This document shows, one piece after another, positions 1 to 8,407 of a stretch of DNA of 35,402 nucleotides; within the stretch, counting starts at the first letter, position 1; the number at the start of each line of letters is the position of its first letter. The stretch is from Oscillospiraceae bacterium. Its GTDB lineage: Bacteria; Bacillota; Clostridia; Oscillospirales; Ruminococcaceae. The notes under the pieces are model-generated. The model searched no databases and was not told the DNA's origin. It saw only the letters and a list, made by a program, of their open reading frames with translations. The stretch spans positions 1 through 35,402 of the forward strand of contig WRAV01000024.1 of assembly GCA_009780025.1 (NCBI GenBank). Reading direction: 5' to 3'. The position numbers were made by a program, and so were the translations under genes.

Positions 1-53
1 ATTATACGATATTCGAGCTTTTTGACGTGTGTGAATGTTCTTTTCATGGCAAT

Positions 54-87
54 GCCCCCTGTGTAGTATTATCCTACATCAGGGGGC
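54..87. terminator. Hairpin downstream of the nucleoside transport/hydrolase run
   Basis: The arms GCCCCCTG-TGTAG and CTACATCAGGGGGC pair over about 13 bp with one bulged base and a short A/T-rich loop. It lies just past the stop codon of the last minus-strand gene, so it probably ends that operon. The tract after the hairpin is only weakly T-rich in either direction, so efficiency is uncertain and it may be bidirectional. Confidence 0.5.
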
Positions 88-107
88 TTCTTGTCTATTG
101 TCCGTTT

Positions 108-425
108 TTATTGGTTCAGTTCAGTTTCGGGGGCCTTTTGGGTCTCGGGCAAGGTCAAACCACCCATACCACCCGTCCCATGAATTTCCTCGGCTGTCTC
201 AAGCGGCCGGGTAAGCGGACCCTCGGCCCCCCTGCCAACAGGGATATCCCAACCTATGAACGAGAGCAGCTGTAGGGCGTTTTGGGTGGTATGCTCAAGT
301 GCGACATTCCCGGCCACCGTGGTTACGGCCTTTATGTCAAAGTGCTCAATCTGCCGTGCCAAAAGCAGAGCGGCTATATCGTCAACGCCGGGGTCGCAGT
401 CGATTATTACAGGGATTTTAGGCAT
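108..425 (-). pseudogene. Truncated nucleoside hydrolase (N-terminal third only)
   Basis: About 105 residues that match only the N-terminal third of the IunH-type nucleoside hydrolase family, usually near 310 residues. The calcium/ribose-binding motif DCDPGVDD is at residues 9-16 and the family segment HGTGGMGG is near the end; the sequence then stops at TAA. The later substrate-binding and catalytic parts of the fold are missing, and I see no homologous continuation in the remaining 107 bases. The ATG overlaps the last bases of the intact nucleoside hydrolase upstream, so this looks like a decayed tandem paralogue at the end of a nucleoside uptake operon. A catalytically active hydrolase is unlikely. 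It could be a stable fragment, but nothing shows that. Confidence 0.75.
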
Positions 426-1377
426 TCCTTTCGCCTCCTCCCCGGTACTTAGCCACAGCTTCAACAATCAAATCCACAAAAGCCGCACGGTCAACATCCA
501 TTATAGCCTTGACGTTTGGTGTCCGCCCCGCCCTGCCAAAGAAATCACCGACCGTAGCCCCGCGGCAGTATTCCCCCTGCGTCTCTACTTGTACGTAGAC
601 TTCGCGGATGGTGAGGATTTCAGGCTGTATCAGCGCCACAATAGCCACCGCGTCGTGGAGCGGCGCACCGGAATATCCCAGCTTCTTGTGGAACTGGTAG
701 AAGTATTCCAGCCAGTCGGCCACGATTGTCGCGACCTTGCCGCCGACAGCGCGCACACGCCCAAAGTCATCCGGTCTGAGGTAAGCTTTTTCGGTAACAT
801 CCAGCCCCGCCATTGTGATGGGCAGACCGCTCTCGAAAACAATTGCGGCGGCCTCCGGGTCGACCAAGATATTGAACTCCGCCGCCGGGGTCCAGTTACC
901 CATAAGCAGCCCGCCACCCATCATAGAAACGCCCGCTATCTTTGCCTTTAGTTCGGGGTAGGCCAGCAGCAATCCGGCAATATTGGTCAGCGGGCCGATA
1001 GGAACAAGCATAACCGGCTTTGCGCTCTCGCCCAGCAGTTTTGCCATAAGCTCTATGGCACCAAGGCCGCAGAGCCCAACTTTCGGCTCGGGCAGCTTAG
1101 GGCCATCCAGACCCGAGTCACCATGTACCGACGCCGCTGTAAACATCTCGCCAACAATCGGCCGCTGGGCACCCTGAGCCAGTGGTATATCCCGCACGCC
1201 CAACAGGGTCATTATCTGCAACATATTGCGGGTAGTCCGCGCGATGGGAGCATTGCCGGAAACCGTGCTAACCCCTAAAATCTCCAGCTCCGGCCAGGCA
1301 AAGGCCAACACCCAGGCAATGGCATCGTCATGACCGGGGTCACCGTCTAAGATTATTGGCGTCCTATCCTTGCTCAA
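418..1377 (-). CDS. Nucleoside hydrolase (IunH / Rih family)
   Basis: 319 residues, full length for inosine/uridine-preferring nucleoside hydrolases, which split the N-glycosidic bond of ribonucleosides to ribose and free base in the cytoplasm. The hallmark DGDPGHDD is at residues 11-18 and supplies the Asp cluster that binds calcium and ribose. A VPIGPLTNIA segment (125-134), the GNWTPAAEFNILVDPEAA segment (about 160-177) and the C-terminal HDAVAIVAL motif (from 241), which carries the conserved His-Asp, are all present. It follows the permease gene by 16 bp and overlaps a truncated paralogue downstream, so import and cleavage of nucleosides appear coupled. Base preference (purine or pyrimidine) cannot be told from sequence alone. 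Confidence 0.93.
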   Translation of the reverse strand: MSKDRTPIILDGDPGHDDAIAWVLAFAWPELEILGVSTVSGNAPIARTTRNMLQIMTLLGVRDIPLAQGAQRPIVGEMFTAASVHGDSGLDGPKLPEPKVGLCGLGAIELMAKLLGESAKPVMLVPIGPLTNIAGLLLAYPELKAKIAGVSMMGGGLLMGNWTPAAEFNILVDPEAAAIVFESGLPITMAGLDVTEKAYLRPDDFGRVRAVGGKVATIVADWLEYFYQFHKKLGYSGAPLHDAVAIVALIQPEILTIREVYVQVETQGEYCRGATVGDFFGRAGRTPNVKAIMDVDRAAFVDLIVEAVAKYRGGGERNA

Positions 1378-1393
1378 GCTAACACCTCCCCCT

Positions 1394-2344
1394 TTATGCG
1401 TTGGTTGCTGTCTGGGCCCGCGCCTTGCGAGCGCGCTTTACCTTGCCTATTGTCCGCGCCGCGTAAAGAGAGAGCCCAATTATCGTAATAACATACGGAA
1501 TCGTAGCTACCAGCTGGGATGGCAATGCCGTGCCCTGCATATGGTGGCTAAGCGCGTCCGCCGCACCAAACAGCAGCGAAGATAGCATTGCGCCCAGCGG
1601 CTCTCCACGACCCATCGCCTGGGCGGCAAGAGCAATAAATCCGCGCCCGGCCACCATATCGGTGGTAAAGCCCCGGGAGTAGAACATCGACATGTAAGCC
1701 CCGCCCAGGCCCGCTAAAAAGCCCGAGATGCCCAGGGCGATATACTTGACCTTGCGCACACTCATCCCGACCGAATCGGCGGCGTGTGGGTTCTCACCCA
1801 CCGCGCGGATATTCAGCCCCAGCGGCGTTTTGTAGAGGAGCACAAACACCAGAAAAACACAGAGCAGCGCGACATAAGTGAGGATCGACTGCCGGGCGAA
1901 TGCACCCAGCACCGGGATTCCCTCCAAGAAGTGCATTTCCAAGGCAGGTATCATCCGGCTATCAAGAGCCGCCGAATTTCCCCGAAGCCCGGTAAACATG
2001 AAGAGCAGAAAAATCGTCCCCCCTGCCCCCAGCATGTTGACCGCGATGCCGGAGAGAATTATGTCGGTACCCAGCTTGAGCGAAAACCAACCCATCATTA
2101 GGCCTATGAGCACACCAACCAGCCCCGCGCCCACCACGCCAACAAACGCACTCTGAGTCCAGGCACTGAAAATTACGCCGAAGAGCGCCCCCAGCATCAT
2201 GATACCCTCAAGCCCGATATTCGCAACCCCCGCACGCTCAGAGATCACCGAGGCCAGCGCGGCGAACAAAATCGGCGTGGTAATCCGCAAAACCGAGGCC
2301 AAAAAAGCCGTGGTGAACACACTGCTTGCAATCTGCTCAAACAT
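1394..2344 (-). CDS. Nucleoside ABC transporter permease (NupQ/YufQ-like)
   Basis: 316 residues, strongly hydrophobic, with about eight to nine predicted membrane segments. It matches the BPD_transp_2 permeases paired with BMP-type nucleoside ABC importers; the opening FAALASVISERAGVANIGLEGIMM segment is typical of that family. A GGAGG ribosome-binding site lies inside the end of the preceding permease gene, whose stop is only 3 bp upstream, so the two are translationally linked. It is probably the second permease of a heterodimeric channel with the gene upstream. Substrates inferred from family and from the adjacent nucleoside hydrolase are nucleosides; the related B. subtilis NupOPQ system imports guanosine. 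Confidence 0.9.
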   Translation of the reverse strand: MFEQIASSVFTTAFLASVLRITTPILFAALASVISERAGVANIGLEGIMMLGALFGVIFSAWTQSAFVGVVGAGLVGVLIGLMMGWFSLKLGTDIILSGIAVNMLGAGGTIFLLFMFTGLRGNSAALDSRMIPALEMHFLEGIPVLGAFARQSILTYVALLCVFLVFVLLYKTPLGLNIRAVGENPHAADSVGMSVRKVKYIALGISGFLAGLGGAYMSMFYSRGFTTDMVAGRGFIALAAQAMGRGEPLGAMLSSLLFGAADALSHHMQGTALPSQLVATIPYVITIIGLSLYAARTIGKVKRARKARAQTATNA

Positions 2345-2347
2345 GCT

Positions 2348-3436
2348 CTAGCCTCCTTTCTTGGCGGGCAGATCTTCGCCCAGCTCCCGCTTTGCCTTCT
2401 TGACCACCATCTTCTGGCGGTAGCCGGCCAGGAATTTTTCAGCGGCAAAGAAAAGGAAAATCACCGCCTGGATAATGTCCATCATCTCAAACGGCACATC
2501 GGCGTGTATGGTCATGTTCACTGCCCCGCGACTGAGGTAGGCCAAAAAGAACGCCGCAAACGGAACCAGCGCCGGGTTGTTCTTGGCAAGAATAGCTATG
2601 GTTATACCATTCCAGCCATATCCGGGCAGCAGCCGCCAACGGAAGCGGTCAAAGAATCCCAGCATCTCAACCGCGCCGCCCATCCCGGCCAGCATCCCGC
2701 CGATCACCTGGCAAAGTATGATAATCCCGGCAACTTTCAGTCCCGAGTAGGCTGAGAACTCCTTGTTAAGGCCGACCATACGTATCGCGTAACCCCACCG
2801 TGTCCGGTAAATGAATAGCGAGACCACAACCACCATTGCGAGGCCGAGCACCAGGCCATAGCTTGTGTTAAACCGTATAGCCGGTATTCCGGCGGTCTCT
2901 AGAAACTGGTAGGTCATCAGCGCACCCTGGCTCCTGTCCGCGACGATGTTCACAAGCACAAACTGGACGCAGAACTGAATGATAAAGTTAAGCATCAAGG
3001 TAGAGACCAGAACGTTGGCACCCAGCTTTGTATGCAGCAGCGCGGGTATAAGCATAAGAAGCCCGCAGGTGATTACACCCACAAGTATGCTGACAATTGG
3101 GTGGATTATGGGCGGCATTGGAACATAAATCGCCGTCATGGCCGCCATAAACGCGCCCAGCATAACACTGCCCTCCGCTGCCAGATTGAACTGCTTGGCA
3201 GAGAACATCACACAGACCGCAAGCCCGGTAAACAGGAATGGAATCATCCGCTCGAGGATATTCCACATCTGCCGCTCATTGCCCAGAGGGCTTAGCAGCA
3301 GCTGAAAAAGAGCGTTCCCCGGCTGGTCGGAGATAATAAAGATAAGTATCGCCGCCACGCTTATAGAGACAAATATCGCCGCCAGCCCACGCAGTACACT
3401 AAACTTGAGTTCGAGCAGCCTGTCGCTGTTAATCAT
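2348..3436 (-). CDS. Nucleoside ABC transporter permease (NupP/YufP-like)
   Basis: 362 residues, a multi-spanning inner-membrane permease of the BPD_transp_2 family, slightly longer than its partner as is usual for the NupP-type subunit. Hydrophobic segments cover most of residues 15-345, and the tail is basic (KKAKRELGEDLPAKKGG). The start codon overlaps the end of the ATPase gene by 8 bp, and the stop is 3 bp from the next permease, giving a tight ATPase-permease-permease-hydrolase operon. No separate solute-binding lipoprotein gene of the BmpA type accompanies it here. Confidence 0.9.
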   Translation of the reverse strand: MINSDRLLELKFSVLRGLAAIFVSISVAAILIFIISDQPGNALFQLLLSPLGNERQMWNILERMIPFLFTGLAVCVMFSAKQFNLAAEGSVMLGAFMAAMTAIYVPMPPIIHPIVSILVGVITCGLLMLIPALLHTKLGANVLVSTLMLNFIIQFCVQFVLVNIVADRSQGALMTYQFLETAGIPAIRFNTSYGLVLGLAMVVVVSLFIYRTRWGYAIRMVGLNKEFSAYSGLKVAGIIILCQVIGGMLAGMGGAVEMLGFFDRFRWRLLPGYGWNGITIAILAKNNPALVPFAAFFLAYLSRGAVNMTIHADVPFEMMDIIQAVIFLFFAAEKFLAGYRQKMVVKKAKRELGEDLPAKKGG

Positions 3437-4970
3437 GGGCAGCCCTTCCCAGTTCTTCCGCGCTTTGCTTGCTCAGCCCCAGCATATACTCGCCCATCTC
3501 GGCGTCGGTTAGGGCAGAGGTGTCCTCAAAGTATGCTACAACCTCGCCACCGTACATCACAATAAGGCTGTCCGAGAGCTGCATAACCTCGGCCAAGTCG
3601 GCAGAGACCAGCAGCACCCCGGCTCCTTGTCTGCTCAGCTCGACCATCCGCGCGCGGATAAATTCAGTAGCACCCACGTCTATTCCCCGGGTGGGCTGCT
3701 CGGCTATAATCAGCTTAGGCCCCGCCGAGAACTCTCGGGCCACTACAACTTTTTGGATATTGCCGCCGGAGAGCATCCCCACCCGTTGCCCTCGGGAGCG
3801 AGCAAGCACCTTAAAGCGCTTTATTAAATCGTCGCACTCTTTACGGATAGCGCCGGCGTTAAAGAACGGCCCTTTATTCAGTCGCTTCCCCCAAGCGCGG
3901 TCAGAGATTAAGTTCTCCTCGATGCTGGCACCGCCTGCAGCGCCGTAGACCATACGATCCTCGGGTATGTAAGATATACCTAGCTCCCGCAGCCAACTTT
4001 GTGGCTCGCCCAAAATTTCGGCTCCCTCAAAAGCGACACTGCCGCTGTCCGGGCTTTCAAACCCCCATAGTATCCGCACTAGATCACTCTGGCCGTTACC
4101 CTCTACCCCCGCGACACCCAGAATCTCCCCAGCCCGCACGGTAAAGGAAACATCCTTTAGCATTCGGTTTCCCCACTGGTTGGTGTAGTTTAGCCCACGC
4201 ACATTCAGCACCGACCCGCCGGGCTCGGCCTTTTCTTTTTCCAAAGAGAGCATGACGTCTCTGCCCACCATCAACCGGCTTATCTCCTGCTCAGAAATAC
4301 CGGCGGTAGTGTGCACACCCATCGACTTGCCACCGCGCATGATAGTTATCCGATCGGTGATCTGCTTGACCTCCCACAGCTTGTGTGAGATAAAGATAAC
4401 GGTAAACCCCTGCTCTTTAAGAATTACCAGCTGCTTGAAGAGCTCTTCGGTTTCCCGGGTAGTCAGCACTGCGGTAGGCTCATCAAGTATAAGAATCTTC
4501 GCGCCACGCACCAAAGCTTTGAGAATCTCCACCTTCTGCTTCATCCCGACTGAGATGTCGGCAATTTTAGCGTTTGGGTCAAGTGGCAAGCCATAGCGCT
4601 CGGAATACTCTTTGGTCAGTGCAACTGCGCCCGCGCGATCGAAGAACACCCCATGCTTCTTGGGCTCAATACCCAGCACCATGTTCTCAGCCACCGTAAG
4701 CGAGGGCACCAGCATAAAGTGCTGGTGCACCATCCCCACACCTTTGGCTATAGCCGCCTGTGGCGAAGCAAAGCTGACCTTCTCACCGCCCAGAAAGATT
4801 TCACCTTCCTGTGGCTGCTCGAGGCCCATCAAGATTTTCATCAAGGTAGATTTGCCAGCACCATTCTCGCCCATAAGGGCGTGGATTTCCCCGGCACGCA
4901 CGCTGAAGTCTACCGCCTGGTTGGCAGCAATACCGTTTGGGTAGATTTTGGTGATGCCGCGCATTTCCAC
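3429..4970 (-). CDS. Nucleoside ABC transporter ATPase with two NBDs (NupO/YufO-like)
   Basis: 513 residues with two fused nucleotide-binding domains, as in sugar/nucleoside importers. NBD1 has Walker A GENGAGKST (34-42), a signature ISVGMKQK (139-146) and Walker B LILDEPTA (160-167). NBD2 has the degenerate Walker A GVEGNGQ and an intact LSGGNIQKVV signature, the usual asymmetry in this family. It would energise the two permeases encoded directly downstream. The GTG at 4970 is the first standard start, but the good Shine-Dalgarno site lies about 32 bp further upstream, 5 bp before an in-frame ATT (4995-4997), with an in-frame TGA just beyond. The real start may therefore add nine residues. 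Confidence 0.92.
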   Translation of the reverse strand: MEMRGITKIYPNGIAANQAVDFSVRAGEIHALMGENGAGKSTLMKILMGLEQPQEGEIFLGGEKVSFASPQAAIAKGVGMVHQHFMLVPSLTVAENMVLGIEPKKHGVFFDRAGAVALTKEYSERYGLPLDPNAKIADISVGMKQKVEILKALVRGAKILILDEPTAVLTTRETEELFKQLVILKEQGFTVIFISHKLWEVKQITDRITIMRGGKSMGVHTTAGISEQEISRLMVGRDVMLSLEKEKAEPGGSVLNVRGLNYTNQWGNRMLKDVSFTVRAGEILGVAGVEGNGQSDLVRILWGFESPDSGSVAFEGAEILGEPQSWLRELGISYIPEDRMVYGAAGGASIEENLISDRAWGKRLNKGPFFNAGAIRKECDDLIKRFKVLARSRGQRVGMLSGGNIQKVVVAREFSAGPKLIIAEQPTRGIDVGATEFIRARMVELSRQGAGVLLVSADLAEVMQLSDSLIVMYGGEVVAYFEDTSALTDAEMGEYMLGLSKQSAEELGRAAHD

Positions 4971-5002
4971 CGCGTTTTGAGAGCTTTGCTGGGAAATAAC
5001 AA

Positions 5003-5008
5003 CACCTC
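5003..5008 (-). promoter_or_regulatory. Ribosome-binding site that suggests an ATT start for the ABC ATPase
   Basis: GAGGTG on the minus strand is followed by 5 bases and then an in-frame ATT (4995-4997). The annotated GTG at 4970 has no recognisable Shine-Dalgarno sequence near it. Family members typically begin a few residues before the EMRGITKIYPNG segment, which fits an upstream start. ATT is a rare start codon (known for infC), so a sequence error in this codon is the alternative. Confidence 0.45.
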
Positions 5009-5030
5009 ATTTCAGCTAACCGCTATCGGT

Positions 5031-5119
5031 GTAGGGGCCGCACACTGGGAGGCCCGCTATTTCTATTTACCACAAATATAACCAAAATGGGCTAGGACGT
5101 CTCGGTGTGCGTCCCCTAC
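5031..5119. repeat. REP pair (BIME) with GTAG heads facing outward
   Basis: The left unit on the plus strand is GTAG (5031-5034) followed by a GGGCC...GGCCC palindrome. The right unit on the minus strand is GTAG (5119-5116) followed by GGGACGC...CGTCC. About 35 bp of A/T-rich spacer separates them. This is the same head-outward pair architecture as near 30.4 and 31.7 kb. The GTAG of the right unit supplies the TAG stop codon of the TraX-family gene. It separates that gene from the ABC operon and may act as a transcriptional attenuator. Confidence 0.7.
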
Positions 5120-5910
5120 AGCCCGAATACGCTCAAGTCTATCAAACCCAATGCCAAAGCAACTGCGGCCAGCACCGCCAAGTGTATCGGGTAAAATGCG
5201 TAGAACAGCCACTTCATTCGCTTGCCACGCTCGCCGGTGTAGTTTTTGACCAGCAGTGCCGCCACAAAGCAGCCTATGGCAAAGGTCGGCATCACGACTT
5301 GGAAGGCTGGGTTGGTGGCAAGCATGTCTGCAAGGCCCTCGACCTCCGGCATAGGCGCCATACCGGCAAGCAAAGAGAAGACAATCCAACACACTCCCGC
5401 AAAAATCGGGGACGCGATTCGCCTTATGTTTTCATTGCGGATAATGTGGTAGAGCAGTACCATGGTGGTGCCGATAAAGTACCACTCGAAGAATATGAAT
5501 GAGACCGGAACTATTACCACAACATACAACAGCCAGAAAAGCGCCCGGATTCTAATCTTGTCGTATAGCTTGAGAACAATCAGGCCCAAGACTATGCTGA
5601 ACATAATATTCAGCCACGGATAGAACATTGGGTTCCCGCCGCCCAAAGGCACCGCAAGTGCCAAAATGTGGAACGGCGCCGCAATCAGCCCGAATGTAAG
5701 CAGCCGCAGCATGTACTTCCCAAGGTTGGAGGTGTGCCTGTACCCCTCCACCACAAAGTAAGCCATTATAGGGAAGGTCAACCCACCTGCGGCATACAGC
5801 GGATAAGCCAGCCAGATAGGCATGATCTCCCACCAAGTAATCACCATGTGGTTGGTAACCATGCCGATTATTGCAATCCATTTTAGCTTATAAGCATCTA
5901 ACTTCAGCAT
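5116..5910 (-). CDS. TraX family membrane protein
   Basis: 264 residues from the ATG at 5910, which has GGAGGA 9 bp upstream; the in-frame GTG three codons earlier abuts that site and is unlikely. The sequence is almost entirely hydrophobic helices and matches the TraX family: the opening LKLDAYKLKWIAIIGMVTNH and the GLTFPIMAYFVVEGYRHT segment are characteristic. TraX of plasmid F acetylates pilin, but chromosomal homologues in Firmicutes have no established role and may be membrane acyltransferases. No conjugation genes lie nearby, so a conjugative function is not implied. The TAG stop lies in a REP repeat. Confidence 0.85.
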   Translation of the reverse strand: MLKLDAYKLKWIAIIGMVTNHMVITWWEIMPIWLAYPLYAAGGLTFPIMAYFVVEGYRHTSNLGKYMLRLLTFGLIAAPFHILALAVPLGGGNPMFYPWLNIMFSIVLGLIVLKLYDKIRIRALFWLLYVVVIVPVSFIFFEWYFIGTTMVLLYHIIRNENIRRIASPIFAGVCWIVFSLLAGMAPMPEVEGLADMLATNPAFQVVMPTFAIGCFVAALLVKNYTGERGKRMKWLFYAFYPIHLAVLAAVALALGLIDLSVFGL

Positions 5911-5970
5911 TTTGCACACTCCTCCAATATAGACATTATATATGCTTGTCAGGCAAAAGTATAGGAAATT

Positions 5971-6660
5971 TTAGCTGTTTTGTAACTTTATTATCCCCAA
6001 TACAATAGCCGCCGAGTTGGCCGCTGCTTTGCCCAAAAAACTCTCGAAAGAGAGAGCCGCGCTACCGTCGCTTTTATCGGACAAGCTGCGAATGATTAGA
6101 AAGGGTATCCCGCTCATCTGAGCTATCTGGCCTATGGCGGCGCCCTCCATCTCAACGCAAAGGGGGTTCACCCTCGCGATGATATCGTTTTTCGCTCCCA
6201 GGCTGTCAACAAACAGATCTCCGGTGGCAATTCGCCCCACCTTGTAGCCGAACCCGCGGCCTTTCAAAGCGGCAATACTTTTTTCCGCCAATTCTATGAG
6301 GCCCGCGTCCGCAGTAAAGTTCTCTCGGTAAGGGTAATACTTTTTTAGTACAGCGGTATCGGCGTCGTGGAATACCACCTCGCTACTGAGCACCACGTCT
6401 AGTATATCCAGCTCCTCGCAGGTTGAGCCGGCTACCCCTATGTTTACAAGCGCGGTCGCGCCCAGCTCCCGAGTGAGAACGCTGGCGCAGGCTGCGGCAT
6501 TAATCGTCCCAACGCTTGAACAAACTGCAGCGACTTCCTGCCCAGCGATTTTACCGATGTGAAAGCGTACACCATAGGCGTCCAGCGTGCTCTCGGTCTC
6601 CATGGCATCCAGTATAAGCTCGAGCTCGGCGTCAAGCGCCGCGATAATTCCCCATCTCAT
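5971..6660 (-). CDS. mtnN: 5'-methylthioadenosine/S-adenosylhomocysteine nucleosidase
   Basis: 229 residues, the expected length for MTA/SAH nucleosidase (MtnN/Pfs), which removes adenine from methylthioadenosine and S-adenosylhomocysteine in methionine salvage and the activated-methyl cycle. Visible signatures are the N-terminal GIIAALDAELELI with the acidic residue region, SSVGTINAA, the VNIGVAGS loop, FHDAD, CVEMEGAA with the ribose-binding Glu, and RSLSDKSD with the catalytic Asp. An AAGGAGG site precedes the ATG. The next gene upstream, on the same strand, ends 12 bp away, so they are likely co-transcribed. It is the second N-glycosidic bond-cleaving enzyme in this region besides the nucleoside hydrolases. 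Confidence 0.95.
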   Translation of the reverse strand: MRWGIIAALDAELELILDAMETESTLDAYGVRFHIGKIAGQEVAAVCSSVGTINAAACASVLTRELGATALVNIGVAGSTCEELDILDVVLSSEVVFHDADTAVLKKYYPYRENFTADAGLIELAEKSIAALKGRGFGYKVGRIATGDLFVDSLGAKNDIIARVNPLCVEMEGAAIGQIAQMSGIPFLIIRSLSDKSDGSAALSFESFLGKAAANSAAIVLGIIKLQNS

Positions 6661-6672
6661 AATAGTGCCTCC

Positions 6673-7281
6673 TTATTCAAATACGATGTACAGGACTGCG
6701 GTTTTTTCGTTCTCCCTCAAACGCTCTGGATTAAAGACATCGCCGTCAACCCAGAACGTGTGGCCGGTCTGCCAGATGTGCAGGACATACCGCTTGCCAT
6801 GCTCTATTCGGGTGTTCGCCATGGTGGCGGGGCCGCCCGCAAAGGACCCGGGCTCGAAGTCAATCTGCGTAAAGTCAAAGTAGCTGCTTGACGAGGCGCC
6901 GGCTACATCGACCATCACCCTGAGTTCTCGACGTGCGCCCTCTTCGCTGGTTATACCCCAGACTGTCGTACCGCTTATTTCGTGGGCGTCACCAGAGGCT
7001 ATGCCGGATACCAGCTCGTGTAAAACCAGCTCGTCCCTCTCGTAGTAGGCGATGTAGACGTTTACCCGCTGCCCAAAAAAGTTATACGAAACGCCGCCCC
7101 GGTGGGAAAGCAACAGGTCGAGATGTCCCCGGTCGTGGTGCTCGACCCTAAGATGCCCACTTGGCACCCCAGCAACACGACTACCCTGGAACGGACCCCG
7201 GTTGGTATACCACATGTTGCCAAATACACCCACCACCAGCAGCACTGCAAATACTATTGTCAGCTTGTTTATGCTTCTCAT
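6673..7281 (-). CDS. Hypothetical membrane-anchored extracytoplasmic protein
   Basis: 202 residues that I do not recognise. Residues 5-25 (INKLTIVFAVLLVVGVFGNMW) form an uncleaved signal anchor or signal peptide without a lipobox, and the rest is polar with alternating short hydrophobic strands, suggesting a beta-rich extracytoplasmic domain with no cysteine. A serine run (SSSS, near residue 133) is seen. It ends 12 bp before mtnN and probably shares its transcript. The Shine-Dalgarno site (GAGAGGAAG) is somewhat distant from the ATG. No catalytic motif is visible and the function is unknown. Confidence 0.75.
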   Translation of the reverse strand: MRSINKLTIVFAVLLVVGVFGNMWYTNRGPFQGSRVAGVPSGHLRVEHHDRGHLDLLLSHRGGVSYNFFGQRVNVYIAYYERDELVLHELVSGIASGDAHEISGTTVWGITSEEGARRELRVMVDVAGASSSSYFDFTQIDFEPGSFAGGPATMANTRIEHGKRYVLHIWQTGHTFWVDGDVFNPERLRENEKTAVLYIVFE

Positions 7282-7377
7282 AGTCCAGTCTTCCTCTCAG
7301 CTTTCGGGTGTGCTTGCCAAACGCATTGGTTTTGGTTACAATGTAATCACATTCGACAAACTTTGCGTAAATTCGAC

Positions 7378-8331
7378 TTATAGAGTTTGCTCTCCAAAGT
7401 CTTTAGCAAACGGCACCGCTATCTCAAAGGCTTTGCCACGCAGGTAGCCTAGCGGCCCGGCAGGCGTCGCAAAGCTGAAAATCAGCTTGTAGGCGCAGAG
7501 TGCTTGCTTGTTCCCCAGCAGCTTATTCTCCCGGCTGTTGCCGTATTTGGCGTCCCCCCAGAGCGGGTGTCCGACAGCGGCAAATTGAGCGCGTATTTGG
7601 TGTGTCCGCCCGGTGAGCAACTGCGCTTCCACTAGGGACTTGCCCTCCTGCTCGGCCAAAACCCTGTACTTAGTAAGCGCTGTCTTCCCCCCGGGGAATG
7701 GGCGCTGCTCCACTCGCACACGCCCCAGTGACTTATCTTTGCAGAGGTAACCCTTAAGCAGGCCGGCCTTATTTTTAGGCACACCATGCACAATGCAGAT
7801 GTAAAGCTTGGTAACTTCACGCTCTCGCAGCTTCTCGCTTATAACGCGCAGAGCCTCGGCGGTTTTGGCGGCTATCACCAGCCCCGAAGTGTTGCGGTCT
7901 ATGCGGTGGCAGAGAGCTGGGGCAAAGCTGTTCTCAACTTCGGGACTCCACCCGCCCGATTGGTATAGGTATCGCTGCACCCTAGCAATTAGCGTGTCAT
8001 CGGTATCGGGTCCCTCTCCCTGATGTGCCAAAAGCCCCTGCGGCTTGTTCAGCAAGAGGATATTATCATCCTCGTAGACAATTTCTAGCTGGGCACTCGC
8101 CTCAAGGTCGGGGTGCTCTCTGGGCTGCAGCACGTCGTCCGGCAGGTAGACGCTTACTATGTCACCCTCTTCCAGCTTTTGGCCGGGAGTGGCACGCTTG
8201 CTACCCACCTTGATATTCTTGCGGCGTATACCCTTGTATAGCAACGAGCCCGGCAACCCCGGAGCCGCTTTGCTCAAGAATTTATCCAGGCGCTGCCCGG
8301 CGTCATTTTTGCCTACAGTAAAGCTCTTCAC
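7378..8331 (-). CDS. RluA-family pseudouridine synthase
   Basis: 317 residues. An N-terminal S4-type RNA-binding region (about 12-60) is followed by the pseudouridine synthase domain with the signature HRIDRNTSGL (142-151), in which Asp145 is the catalytic aspartate, and the C-terminal motif LLTGRTHQIRAQFAAVGHPLWGD. Members isomerise specific uridines in 23S rRNA or tRNA. The RluC/RluD/RluA subtype, and therefore the target uridines, cannot be decided without alignment. It is transcribed divergently from radC. Confidence 0.93.
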   Translation of the reverse strand: MKSFTVGKNDAGQRLDKFLSKAAPGLPGSLLYKGIRRKNIKVGSKRATPGQKLEEGDIVSVYLPDDVLQPREHPDLEASAQLEIVYEDDNILLLNKPQGLLAHQGEGPDTDDTLIARVQRYLYQSGGWSPEVENSFAPALCHRIDRNTSGLVIAAKTAEALRVISEKLREREVTKLYICIVHGVPKNKAGLLKGYLCKDKSLGRVRVEQRPFPGGKTALTKYRVLAEQEGKSLVEAQLLTGRTHQIRAQFAAVGHPLWGDAKYGNSRENKLLGNKQALCAYKLIFSFATPAGPLGYLRGKAFEIAVPFAKDFGEQTL

Positions 8332-8407
8332 TTGACAGCTACCCCCAAACCCACTTTTGATACATATAGTATAATTTCGGCAACATTCTACAAGGCGGTG
8401 AGTTCAA

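Noticed and set aside
256-951. 231-codon open frame opposite the nucleoside hydrolase
   Set aside because: It lies antisense to conserved family motifs and has no ribosome-binding site or recognisable domain.
5116-5910. TraX gene as a sign of a conjugative element
   Set aside because: No relaxase, coupling protein, integrase or other transfer gene is near; chromosomal TraX homologues are common in Firmicutes.
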